DNA of 12,622 nucleotides from CAZHLD01 sp964533185 (GTDB lineage Bacteria; Acidobacteriota; Terriglobia; Acidiferrales; UBA7541). The notes beneath the pieces were generated by a model, which was not told where the DNA came from, searched no databases, and worked only from the letters and a program-made list of their open reading frames with translations. The stretch spans positions 1 through 12,622 of the forward strand of contig CAZHLD010000078.1 of the NCBI GenBank assembly GCA_964533185.1, written 5' to 3'. Positions 5,839-12,622 of this stretch are shown here, one piece after another (within the stretch, counting starts at the first letter, position 1; every line of letters starts with the position of its first letter). The translations under genes were made by a program, and so were the position numbers.

Positions 5839-6798
5839 ATGCTTGGAGTGGCACGGAATCCCCGTTGTTTCTTCTACTTCCTTTGCCTCCTTCACCTCCT
5901 CTACCTCCCTGCAGCCGCGCTCGCCGATGAAATCCGCCTGAAAGATGGCAGCAAGATCATCGGCACGATCGTCGGGTATGAGGAAAACTCCTTCAGGGTG
6001 CGGACCAGCTACGGCTTCGCGCTGATCCGTAAGGACAAGATCGCTGCCATCATTCCCTCCGAGGCCGTCGCGGAAGCGAAGCCCGATACGAAACCCGAGG
6101 CCAAGCCGGAACCAAAGAACGAAGCCGCGAAAGAGACGAAGAAACCAGTATCACTTTCTGCTGCTCAGCCCGTTCCGCAGCCCGCTGCCTCCACCGCGGC
6201 ACAACCACCTGCCGTCACTCCCGCGGTCAAGAAAGATACAGTTGCGAGCCCGGCCGGCGCGACGGCTTCGCCAGCTCCTCAACCCGTGGCGAAAACAGAG
6301 CCGCCGCCTCCGCCCAAGCCTCCCGAGCCGGTGATCCGCGACGAAGTAATCAGCAACCTGTACATCAACCACACCTACGGCTTCCACATGTTCAAGCCGC
6401 CGCGCTGGGAGATGATCGAAGACGCGCGCAAGACCATGCCCACCGCCGTCGTGGCCATGGGCACGGGCGATGAGACCACGCTGCTGGTGGTCGGGCGCGA
6501 GCCGGCGAAGACGACACTTGAGGCTCATGCCGCGGCCACCGAGCGCCAGCTCCGCGAGATTTACGAGAACTACCGCCGCATCTCCGAGCAGCGCACGCAA
6601 GTGGCCGGTCTCGCCGCCATCGAACGCCGCTACCGCGGCATGGCCGATGGCCACGACTGGTCCGGCATCGTCCTCACCCTCGTCCGCGGCACCGACGTCT
6701 ACACCGTGCTCGGAATGACCTGGGCCGACACCGACCTCATCCAAATCCAGGAAAACGTCATCGCCCGCACCATCTCCAGCCTCGAATTCACGAAATAG
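5839..6798 (+). CDS. Secreted protein with small beta-barrel domain and PsbP/DUF1795-like domain
   Basis: A 319-aa exported protein. Residues 1-29 form a signal peptide: an Arg-containing start, a hydrophobic core (FFYFLCLLHLLYLP) and an ALA cleavage site before DEIRLK. Residues 30-75 (DEIRLKDGSKIIGTIVGYEE then FALIRKDKIAAI) resemble the small Sm/SH3-like beta module common in envelope proteins of Acidobacteriota and Planctomycetes. Residues 76 to about 160 are a low-complexity Pro/Ala/Lys linker including PPPPPKPP, which may span the periplasm or cell wall. The C-terminal 150 residues (NHTYGFHMFKPPRWEM through ARTISSLEF) have the pattern of PsbP/DcrB/DUF1795-type folds. No catalytic residues can be named and the function is unknown. 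It converges on pmbA. No Shine-Dalgarno is seen before the ATG. Confidence 0.8.
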   Translation: MLGVARNPRCFFYFLCLLHLLYLPAAALADEIRLKDGSKIIGTIVGYEENSFRVRTSYGFALIRKDKIAAIIPSEAVAEAKPDTKPEAKPEPKNEAAKETKKPVSLSAAQPVPQPAASTAAQPPAVTPAVKKDTVASPAGATASPAPQPVAKTEPPPPPKPPEPVIRDEVISNLYINHTYGFHMFKPPRWEMIEDARKTMPTAVVAMGTGDETTLLVVGREPAKTTLEAHAAATERQLREIYENYRRISEQRTQVAGLAAIERRYRGMADGHDWSGIVLTLVRGTDVYTVLGMTWADTDLIQIQENVIARTISSLEFTK

Positions 6799-6878
6799 GC
6801 TCTCAGTCGTCAGCTCTCAGTTCTCAACGTGTAGCGCCGGCCTTCCGAATGACAAACGGTGGTTTGCGGAGCAATCTA
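6799..6878. other. Convergent intergenic spacer with repeat remnants
   Basis: Eighty bases separate the 3' ends of the secreted-protein gene and pmbA. They contain TCTCAGTCGTCAGCTCTCAG-type simple sequence (6801-6825), a fragment ending CCGAATGACA like the hairpin family seen elsewhere here, and a weak hairpin CAAAC-GGTG-GTTTG (6853-6866). There is no strong intrinsic terminator. Confidence 0.4.
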
Positions 6879-8291
6879 TTAAAACTTGGTGACTTCGGTG
6901 AAGTGGAAGTTGCGGACCTTCATAGCCGGCACGACCATTTCCATGGCCTCTTCGCCCGCGCCGCGCACGGCCGGCCCCAGCATCTCGACATTTGAAAGCA
7001 GCTCGAGAACGCCCTGGTTGAAGCGCATATTCTTGATGCCGCCAGCGACGCGGCCGTTTTCGACGAGAAAGGTGCCATCGCGCGTCATTCCGGTCATCAC
7101 TTTTTCATACGGGTCCACTTCGCGGATGTACCACAGCCTCGTGACCAGGATGCCGCGGTCGGTGGAAGCGATCATTTCCTGCAATGAGGTCGCGCCGCCC
7201 TCGAGGACGAGGTTTACCGGCGCTTCGCCATACTCGTTGGGCAGCGAGAGGCCGTGGCCGGTGGGCTTTTTCTTCATCTTGCGCGCGGTGGCACGGGAAT
7301 AGACCAGGTTGCGGGGCACGCCGCGATCCACCAGCAGCACCTTCTGCCGCGGCATCCCTTCGCCGTCATAAGGCGGGCCGAGCTGTAACGGATTGCCGAC
7401 GTCGTCCCACAGCGTAACGTTTTCTCCCATCACTTTCTTGTCCATGCGCTCATTTAAGCAGGAGCGTTTGTCGGCCACCGCCGTCGCGGAAAAATCGTAA
7501 AAAAGCAAGCCGACCAGGTCGAGCACCGCAGCCGGCTCGAGTATCACGGTGTAGCGGCCCGGCTCGATCTCCCGCGGGTGGCGCGTGCCAACAGCTTTCG
7601 CGGCTGCTCGCGAAGCCAGCTCTTCGGGATCCAACTTCACAAGGTCCGGCTCATTGGTTTTGGCCCAGCCGGAGGAGTCTTCACCCATCATCGTGACCGA
7701 AAATTCGGCCCGCGTGTATTCGTAGTCGGCACAAAGGCCGCGAGAGTTTGCCAGCATCGAACGAAACGCACCGGTCGTATAAATCCCGGCTGCATTCAAC
7801 TTGTTTTCCTCTGCCAGCGACACGACGCGCTTCACCATCCGGGCGCGGTCTTGCGGCGTTGCCGCGGCAGTAGCGTCGAAGAACCGCCGCACTTTCGGAT
7901 ATTTTTGCGGGCCGGGCATGGGCAGCAAGCCGGGGACGCGCGGCTGGCTGCGGGCCAGCGTGGCCGAAGCAGCCAAATCGCGGCGCAGCGATTCATCGTC
8001 GGTCTTGTTCGTTGTCGCGCGAGCCGTCTGGCCATCGAACACCGTGCGAACGGAAACCGAAACTGACTGCTCAGCCACGTTCTGGTGAATGGCGTTGTTG
8101 GCGAAGCGCGTGAGCGCGTCGGAGACGACATCGATCTGGACTTCGGTCTCATCGGCCTCACTGAAACGGAAGATGCGCTCGGCGATGCGGCGCAGCTCGG
8201 CGAGAGAGAGCAGGTGTTCGGCGGCGACGGCGGGGCCGCGTTTCATCCTGTGGCGCGGGCGCGAGCGGCGGGCTGGGCGCGCGGCGCTCAT
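6879..8291 (-). CDS. pmbA: TldE/PmbA, non-metal subunit of the TldD-TldE protease
   Basis: Partner subunit of the TldD/TldE heteromeric peptidase, a cytoplasmic complex that in E. coli trims the microcin B17 precursor and degrades unfolded peptides such as CcdA. About 470 aa, close to the family size of 450. Family-like stretches include EVQIDVVSDALTRFANNAIH near the N terminus, the central AVGTRHPREIEPGRYTVILEP segment, and GGATSLQEMIASTDRGILVT toward the C terminus. There is no HExxxH motif, as expected for TldE. The ATG at 8289-8291 overlaps the tldD stop in an ATGA arrangement, indicating translational coupling, with GGGAG 12 bases upstream. A downstream Met at 8246 is an alternative start. 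A longer open frame extends to 8447, but that part lies within tldD. Substrate in this organism is unknown. Confidence 0.92.
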   Translation of the reverse strand: MSAARPARRSRPRHRMKRGPAVAAEHLLSLAELRRIAERIFRFSEADETEVQIDVVSDALTRFANNAIHQNVAEQSVSVSVRTVFDGQTARATTNKTDDESLRRDLAASATLARSQPRVPGLLPMPGPQKYPKVRRFFDATAAATPQDRARMVKRVVSLAEENKLNAAGIYTTGAFRSMLANSRGLCADYEYTRAEFSVTMMGEDSSGWAKTNEPDLVKLDPEELASRAAAKAVGTRHPREIEPGRYTVILEPAAVLDLVGLLFYDFSATAVADKRSCLNERMDKKVMGENVTLWDDVGNPLQLGPPYDGEGMPRQKVLLVDRGVPRNLVYSRATARKMKKKPTGHGLSLPNEYGEAPVNLVLEGGATSLQEMIASTDRGILVTRLWYIREVDPYEKVMTGMTRDGTFLVENGRVAGGIKNMRFNQGVLELLSNVEMLGPAVRGAGEEAMEMVVPAMKVRNFHFTEVTKF

Positions 8292-9757
8292 CGCGCGAAT
8301 GCGCTCCCAACCTTGATGTTGCGGAAGCGCGCGGGCGCGGCCCCGTGGCCGGTGCCCATCACCTGCATGGGCTGGCCCTTGCCGCAGTTGGGCGTGCCCC
8401 ACAGCGTCCAGTGCTCGCGCGAGCAGATGGCGTCGCACGAGTTCCAAAACTCGGTGGTGATGCCACTGTAGCTCGGATTCTTGACCATGCGGGTGCGCTT
8501 GCCGCCGCGAATCTCCCAGCCAATTTCAGTGGAGAACTGGAACTGGTAGCGCTTGTCGTCAATCGACCACGAGCGGTTCGTTTCCATCAAAATGGCGTCT
8601 TCGGTATCGGCGATCAGATCGTCGAAGCGCCACGTGCCGGGCAGCAGGCTGACGTTGGTCATGCGGATAATCGGCAGACGGCTCCAGCTTTCGGTACGCA
8701 TGGTGCCGCCGGAGCGATCGAGGCCAATTACCGGAGCGGTCTCGCGGTTGGAAAGATAGCCGGTGAACCGGCCGTTTTGAATGATGGGGATGCACTGCGC
8801 GGGCACGCCTTCGTCGTCGTAGCCAAAGGTGCCGAGGCCGGGGCCGTGCTCGAGCCGCGCATCGGCAACGACGTTGACAATGTCTGTGGCGTAGCGCAGC
8901 GTGCCCAGCTTATCGATCGTGAGAAAACTCGTCCCCGCCAGGTTGGCTTCCTGACCCAATACGCGATCGAGCTCGATGGGATGGCCGATGGACTCGTGGA
9001 TCTGCAAGCCCAGTTGATCGCTCGCCAGGATTATCGTGCGCGTGCCCGCCGGACACGGCGCAGCCTTGTGCAGCGCCACAGCCTCTTCGCCGACGCGACG
9101 CGCATTGCCGACCAGGTCGAGTGCTTCGACCATCTCGTAGCCGGTCAGCATGTGCTGGCCGCCGAAGCTGTTCGGGTAGGAGCGCTTCTGGATTTCGTGC
9201 TCGTCGAAGCTGGTGGCCATAATCCCGCACCCCGACTGCATTTTCACCTGCTGGATCACGCTGCCGATCGACGACGCAAAAAGCTGCTCGATGCGACGGA
9301 ACTGCATCGAAGTCTCCGTCAGCGTGACGCCGGAGACACGGCTCATTTCCTTGTCGGCGGCCAGCAGCAGGTCGAGCTGGCATTCGAGCGAGATGCGGAA
9401 CGGGTCTTTCACAAACGGGTTCTGCCAGGTATCCACGTGGGCCTGTTCGGGAGCAAGCACGAGTTTGCCGCGTTTGGTGAGTGCCGAAGCCTTCGCAATG
9501 GACACCGCGCGCGCGGCGCAGGCCTGCACGCCTTCGCGGGTGAGCTGATCGGTGGCTGCGAAGCCCCACGCACCCGCGGCAATGACGCGCACGCCAATGC
9601 CCAGCGATTCGGACTCGGCCAGTGTGCCTACCCGGCCATTTTTTGTGGAAAGGTCGCGCTGGCGGATGTCCATCACGCGCGCATCCGCATAGCTTGCGCC
9701 CCGCACCCGTGCCGTCTCCAACGCCCAATTGGCCCAGTCGCGCATCATGTCTGCCAT
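8288..9757 (-). CDS. tldD: TldD, zinc metalloprotease subunit
   Basis: Catalytic subunit of the TldD/TldE protease, 489 aa (E. coli TldD is 481). The metalloprotease motif HESIGH is present (His254, Glu255, His259), and a C-terminal CGKGQ motif supplies the third expected zinc ligand (Cys458). The N-terminal half carries the usual ASYADARVMDIRQRDLSTKN and GIGVRVIAAGAWGFAATD segments, in which a strand contacts substrate. The start MADMM at 9757 is taken by length. No Shine-Dalgarno is visible; instead a strong hairpin (9765-9790) sits seven bases upstream. It is the third gene of the - strand cluster, 57 bp after ahcY, and overlaps pmbA by 4 bp. Confidence 0.93.
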   Translation of the reverse strand: MADMMRDWANWALETARVRGASYADARVMDIRQRDLSTKNGRVGTLAESESLGIGVRVIAAGAWGFAATDQLTREGVQACAARAVSIAKASALTKRGKLVLAPEQAHVDTWQNPFVKDPFRISLECQLDLLLAADKEMSRVSGVTLTETSMQFRRIEQLFASSIGSVIQQVKMQSGCGIMATSFDEHEIQKRSYPNSFGGQHMLTGYEMVEALDLVGNARRVGEEAVALHKAAPCPAGTRTIILASDQLGLQIHESIGHPIELDRVLGQEANLAGTSFLTIDKLGTLRYATDIVNVVADARLEHGPGLGTFGYDDEGVPAQCIPIIQNGRFTGYLSNRETAPVIGLDRSGGTMRTESWSRLPIIRMTNVSLLPGTWRFDDLIADTEDAILMETNRSWSIDDKRYQFQFSTEIGWEIRGGKRTRMVKNPSYSGITTEFWNSCDAICSREHWTLWGTPNCGKGQPMQVMGTGHGAAPARFRNIKVGSAFAR

Positions 9758-9764
9758 AAAGTCA

Positions 9765-9792
9765 TAGGGGCGCAGCGTGCTGCGCCCCTACA
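9765..9792. repeat. Short hairpin copy of the TGTAGGGGCG family before tldD
   Basis: TAGGGGCGCAGC (9765-9776) and GCTGCGCCCCTA (9779-9790) are perfect 12-bp complements with two bases between, followed by CA to complete the TGTAGGGG terminus on the - strand. It appears to be the arms of the 54-bp elements at 1696 and 2237 without their interior. It occupies the place where the tldD ribosome binding site should be and lies within the ahcY-tldD mRNA, so it may act as an mRNA-processing, stabilising or translation-limiting hairpin. Confidence 0.8.
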
Positions 9793-9814
9793 ATCACCCA
9801 GTAATCTCAATTGT

Positions 9815-11089
9815 CTATGTGCCTTCAGACCACGACACGAGGTACTGCTCCTGCTCGGGCGAGAGCTTATCCACCTGCACGCCCATGGTCTCGAGCTTGA
9901 GCTTGGCGATATGCCGGTCAATCGGCTCGGGCACTGGGTACACCTGCGCATCGAGTTCGCTCGCGTGCTTGAGCAGGTGCTCGACCGAGAGCGCCTGGTT
10001 GGCGAAGCTCATATCCATCACCGCGGCCGGGTGGCCCTCGGCCGAGGCCAGGTTGATCAAGCGCCCTTCGCCGAGCAGGTAGAGCTTGCGCCCGTCCTTC
10101 ATCGCGTATTCTTCCACAAAGGGCCGCGCGGGGCGCTTCGCGCTGGACATTTTTTCGAGCGTGGGGATGTCGATCTCCACGTTGAAGTGCCCCGAGTTGC
10201 ACAGCACCGCGCCATCCTTCATTCGTTCGAAGTGCTCGCCGGCGAGTACGTTCTTATTGCCGGTCACGGTGACAAAGATGTCGCCGACCCTGGCGGCCTC
10301 GGCCATGGGCATCACGCGATAGCCGTCCATCACCGCCTCGATCGCGCGCACCGGGCTGATCTCGGTGACGATAACGTCGGCGCCCAGGCCCTTGGCGCGC
10401 ATAGCCACGCCGCGTCCGCACCAGCCGTAGCCGGCCACAACGAACTTCAGCCCGGCAAGCAACAGGTTCGTTGCGCGCAGGATGCCGTCAATGGTGGACT
10501 GGCCGGTGCCGTAGCGGTTGTCGAAGAAATGTTTCGTTTGCGCGTCATTGACGGCAATGATCGGATACTTCAGCGTGCCGTCTTTGGCCATCGCCCGCAG
10601 GCGAACGACGCCGGTGGTGGTCTCTTCCGTTCCGCCAATGACAGCCGACACCAGCTCAGTGCGCTTGGTGAGCAGCATCGTGACCAGGTCCGCGCCGTCG
10701 TCCATGGTGATTTGCGGTCTGTGGTCGAGCGCGGCGCTCAAGTGCGCGTAGTACGTGGCGTTGTCTTCGCCCTTGATGGCGAAGGTCGGGATCGAATAGT
10801 CCTTCACCAGGCACGCAGCCACTTCATCCTGCGTCGAGAGCGGATTCGACGCGCACAGCACCACGTCGGCCCCGCCGTCGCGCAGCGTGATGGCCAGGTT
10901 GGCCGTTTCACTGGTGACGTGCAAACAGGCGGCGATGCGCACGCCTTTGAGCGGCTGCTCCTTGATGAACTGCTTGCGGATGGACTGCAGTACGGGCATC
11001 TGCTGGTTGGCCCATTCAATCTTGCGTTTACCCTTTTCGGCCAGCGCAATATCTTTCACATCTCCGCTCAAGCTTTGTGCGGTCGTCAA
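9815..11089 (-). CDS. ahcY: Adenosylhomocysteinase (SAH hydrolase)
   Basis: NAD-dependent enzyme that splits S-adenosylhomocysteine into adenosine and homocysteine, relieving product inhibition of methyltransferases. About 424 aa. Visible signatures are CLHVTSETANLA (substrate domain), NDAQTKHFFDNRYG with the catalytic-region Lys and Asp, the Rossmann motif GYGWCGRG, and the substrate segment NSGHFNVEID. It lacks the insertion of the long bacterial forms and ends SWSEGT rather than the eukaryotic KPDHYRY, so it resembles the short archaeal/thermophile-type enzymes. No ATG or GTG lies near the conserved N terminus. A TTG at 11089-11087, seven bases after GGGAG, is the best start. It follows metK by 31 bp, which puts SAM synthesis and SAH recycling together. 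The frame stays open upstream to 11380 but that region overlaps metK. Confidence 0.94.
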   Translation of the reverse strand: MTTAQSLSGDVKDIALAEKGKRKIEWANQQMPVLQSIRKQFIKEQPLKGVRIAACLHVTSETANLAITLRDGGADVVLCASNPLSTQDEVAACLVKDYSIPTFAIKGEDNATYYAHLSAALDHRPQITMDDGADLVTMLLTKRTELVSAVIGGTEETTTGVVRLRAMAKDGTLKYPIIAVNDAQTKHFFDNRYGTGQSTIDGILRATNLLLAGLKFVVAGYGWCGRGVAMRAKGLGADVIVTEISPVRAIEAVMDGYRVMPMAEAARVGDIFVTVTGNKNVLAGEHFERMKDGAVLCNSGHFNVEIDIPTLEKMSSAKRPARPFVEEYAMKDGRKLYLLGEGRLINLASAEGHPAAVMDMSFANQALSVEHLLKHASELDAQVYPVPEPIDRHIAKLKLETMGVQVDKLSPEQEQYLVSWSEGT

Positions 11090-11096
11090 TGGCTTG

Positions 11097-11101
11097 CTCC
11101 C
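11097..11101 (-). promoter_or_regulatory. Shine-Dalgarno fixing the TTG start of ahcY
   Basis: On the - strand GGGAG is followed by seven bases and then TTG (11089-11087). No in-frame ATG or GTG occurs at a suitable distance, so this site decides the start. Confidence 0.65.
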
Positions 11102-11120
11102 TGAATCAAGAATTGGTTCG

Positions 11121-12320
11121 CTAGTGTTTGGCCCCGACGGCGACGGGGCGCGGCGCCGCGTTCTCTCCGCAAATTCCAGCTTCCTTGCGAATGGCTTCGG
11201 CTTTATCCGTGAGCTCCCAGGTGAAGCCCGGTTCGGACCGGCCAAAGTGGCCGTACGCTGCCGTCGACCGGTAGATGGGCCGCCGCAGGTTGAGCATCTC
11301 GATGATTCCGCGCGGGGTGAGCGAGAAGATAGCGCGGACAATTTCCGTGATCCGCTCGTCGGGCATTGCCCCCGTTCCAAACGTTTCCACCATCACCGAA
11401 ACCGGCTCGGCCACGCCAATGGCGTAAGCAAGCTGCACTTCGACGCGACGCGCCACACCCGCGGCCACCAGATTCTTCGCCACGTAGCGCGCCATGTAGC
11501 AGGCCGAGCGGTCCACCTTGGTCGGGTCCTTGCCGGAAAGCGCGCCGCCGCCGTGACGGCTGTAGCCTCCGTAAGTGTCCACGATGATCTTGCGCCCGGT
11601 CAGACCCGTATCGCCCATCGGCCCGCCAATCACAAACCGCCCGGTCGGGTTGATGTGGAAGCGCGTCTTCTTGTCCATCATCGATTCAGGAATGACGTGC
11701 TGGATCACTTCGTTCATCACTGCGTTGTGGATATCGCCGTTGGAGACTTCATCGCTGTGCTGCGTCGAGACCACCACGCAATCCACGCGCACCGGCCGCG
11801 TGCCTTCGTACTCCACCGTCACCTGCGTCTTCCCGTCGGGACGCAGAAAGTTGACCATACCGCTCTTGCGCACTTCTGCCAGCCGCCGGCAGAGCTTATG
11901 CGCCAGCTCGATGGGCAGCGGCATCAGCTCGTCGGTTTCGTCGCAGGCGAAGCCGAACATCAACCCCTGGTCGCCGGCCCCGCCGGTATCCACGCCCAGA
12001 GCAATGTCGGGCGACTGGCGCTTGAGCGCGGAAATCACCGCGCAGGTGTCGGCGTCAAAGCCGTACTTGGCGCGCGTGTAGCCCACGTCGCGGATCACGC
12101 CGCGCACGATTTCGGAGTAGTCGATCTGCGCCGACGTGGTGATTTCCCCGGCCACGACGGCCAGGCCCGTGGTGACCAGCGTTTCGCAGGCCACGCGGCC
12201 CATGGAGTCCTGCGCCAGCACGGCGTCGAGGATGGCGTCGGAAATCTGGTCGGCAATCTTGTCGGGATGCCCTTCAGTGACGGATTCGGAAGTAAATACG
12301 TAGCGCTTCTGTGCGGTCAA
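11121..12320 (-). CDS. metK: S-adenosylmethionine synthetase
   Basis: Makes S-adenosylmethionine from methionine and ATP in the cytoplasm, normally as a homotetramer; 399 aa, a standard length. Conserved motifs are SVTEGHPDKIADQISDA (ATP/metal binding, N terminus), GAGDQGLMFGFA (the methionine/ATP loop) and GGGALSGKDPTKVDRS (the P-loop-like motif, with Leu where most enzymes have Phe). The start codon is TTG at 12320-12318, preceded by GAGGAG six bases upstream; the peptide then enters the conserved YVFTSESVTEGHPDK directly. It is the first gene of the metK-ahcY-tldD-pmbA cluster. Its leader, from a promoter near 12579-12607, is about 250 nt and filled with dispersed hairpin repeats. No known SAM riboswitch core was recognised. 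Confidence 0.97.
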   Translation of the reverse strand: MTAQKRYVFTSESVTEGHPDKIADQISDAILDAVLAQDSMGRVACETLVTTGLAVVAGEITTSAQIDYSEIVRGVIRDVGYTRAKYGFDADTCAVISALKRQSPDIALGVDTGGAGDQGLMFGFACDETDELMPLPIELAHKLCRRLAEVRKSGMVNFLRPDGKTQVTVEYEGTRPVRVDCVVVSTQHSDEVSNGDIHNAVMNEVIQHVIPESMMDKKTRFHINPTGRFVIGGPMGDTGLTGRKIIVDTYGGYSRHGGGALSGKDPTKVDRSACYMARYVAKNLVAAGVARRVEVQLAYAIGVAEPVSVMVETFGTGAMPDERITEIVRAIFSLTPRGIIEMLNLRRPIYRSTAAYGHFGRSEPGFTWELTDKAEAIRKEAGICGENAAPRPVAVGAKH

Positions 12321-12326
12321 AATATT

Positions 12327-12332
12327 CTCCTC
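12327..12332 (-). promoter_or_regulatory. Shine-Dalgarno fixing the TTG start of metK
   Basis: GAGGAG on the - strand lies six bases upstream of TTG (12320-12318), an optimal spacing. It supports a non-ATG start for a housekeeping gene. Confidence 0.75.
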
Positions 12333-12371
12333 GTGTTCTTCAACCTTCTGCCATCAAATCATCTCAAACTC

Positions 12372-12520
12372 TGTCATTCCGAGCCCGCCGTGGCGGGCGA
12401 GGAATCTGCTGTTGCCTGTCATTCTGAGCGAAGCGATCGAAGATTCCGGCCTTGCCGGAAAGAATCCCTCTTACCGTCCACCGCCTTCGCACTGGCCATC
12501 CCGAGCGCAGCGAGGAATCT
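12372..12520. repeat. Cluster of three TGTCATTCTGAG-family hairpin repeats in the metK leader
   Basis: Copy one starts TGTCATTCCGAG at 12372 and contains GCCCGCC-GT-GGCGGGC (12382-12397) followed by GAGGAATCT. Copy two starts TGTCATTCTGAG at 12417, contains TTCCGGC-CTT-GCCGGAA (12444-12460), and matches the dinB-leader element at 361-393 almost base for base. Copy three is a partial (CCATCCCGAGCGCAGCGAGG, 12496-12515). All have the same orientation. The 12321-12622 stretch holds no gene; it consists of these repeats plus the promoter. Confidence 0.8.
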
Positions 12521-12578
12521 TCGCGCTTCCTCCTGCACCTCTCCAATCTGAGCACGCGTCCTCTAGCAAGTCCTCAGC

Positions 12579-12607
12579 AAACTAGCACGCACCTTTCCCC
12601 CTGTCAA
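12579..12607 (-). promoter_or_regulatory. Candidate promoter for the metK-ahcY-tldD-pmbA cluster
   Basis: On the - strand an exact TTGACA (12607-12602) is followed after 17 bp by TAGTTT (12584-12579). The -10 box is weak (3 of 6). Transcription would start near 12572, giving a 5' leader of about 250 nt that includes the hairpin repeats. Confidence 0.45.
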
Positions 12608-12622
12608 CGCATCGAAGTGAAA

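Noticed and set aside
8292..8447. Upstream extension of pmbA to 8447
   Set aside because: The extra residues overlap conserved tldD C-terminal coding sequence, including the CGKGQ region, and the ATGA overlap gives a better start.
8345..11104. A very long open frame on the + strand (about 919 codons) covering tldD and ahcY
   Set aside because: It is antisense to two clearly conserved genes, its translation is low-complexity and Arg/His/Ala-rich with no recognisable domain, and high GC with strong codon bias routinely opens the opposite frame.
10887..12551. Long + strand open frame opposite metK
   Set aside because: It is antisense to the highly conserved metK, with no recognisable protein features.
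12321..12622. SAM riboswitch in the metK leader
   Set aside because: None of the SAM-I or SAH riboswitch core sequences I know could be matched; the hairpins present are dispersed repeats also found at dinB.

Overview
The window looks like chromosomal DNA from a high-GC bacterium, most likely an Acidobacteriota member or close relative. The assignment rests on protein flavour, the style of the dispersed hairpin repeats and the gene content; no rRNA or other definitive marker is present. Two runs of exactly 100 N (3118-3217 and 5325-5424) are scaffold placeholders of unknown true length. Each sits inside a tandem repeat, so this is a draft or metagenome-derived assembly.

Left half, + strand: a noncoding leader (1-469) carries a good sigma70-type promoter and a mobile-looking inverted-repeat element. 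It is followed by a Y-family DNA polymerase (470-1684) and a DnaE2/ImuC-type C-family polymerase (1790-5255, interrupted by a gap). Together they resemble the ImuB-DnaE2 translesion mutasome cassette. Here, however, the Y-family partner keeps an acidic active site, with Asp-Asp where Asp-Glu is usual, and no ImuA is visible. The dnaE2 gene is unusual: it carries two in-frame repeat insertions. One is a 54-bp hairpin element in the PHP domain. The other is a G-rich 39-bp (13-codon) repeat between conserved blocks of the palm. A 15-bp tandem array, each unit holding a GGAG, follows the dnaE2 stop and leads into a small uncharacterised helical protein (5489-5800). A secreted protein (5839-6798) follows; it has an N-terminal Sm/SH3-like small beta domain and a C-terminal PsbP/DUF1795-like domain, and its promoter position suggests a leaderless mRNA.

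Right half, - strand: a likely operon reads metK, ahcY, tldD, pmbA from right to left. MetK makes S-adenosylmethionine. AhcY removes the S-adenosylhomocysteine left by methyltransferases. TldD and PmbA (TldE) form the two-subunit metalloprotease. Both SAM-cycle genes appear to start at TTG behind strong Shine-Dalgarno sequences, and tldD/pmbA overlap by ATGA. A promoter with an exact TTGACA lies near the right edge, giving metK a leader of about 250 nt filled with three copies of a dispersed hairpin repeat. The same family decorates the dinB leader.

Repeats are the main theme beyond the genes. A TGTAGGGGCG...CGCCCCTACA family has three copies, one of them inside dnaE2. A TGTCATTCTGAG hairpin family has four copies. 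Two tandem arrays coincide with the assembly gaps.
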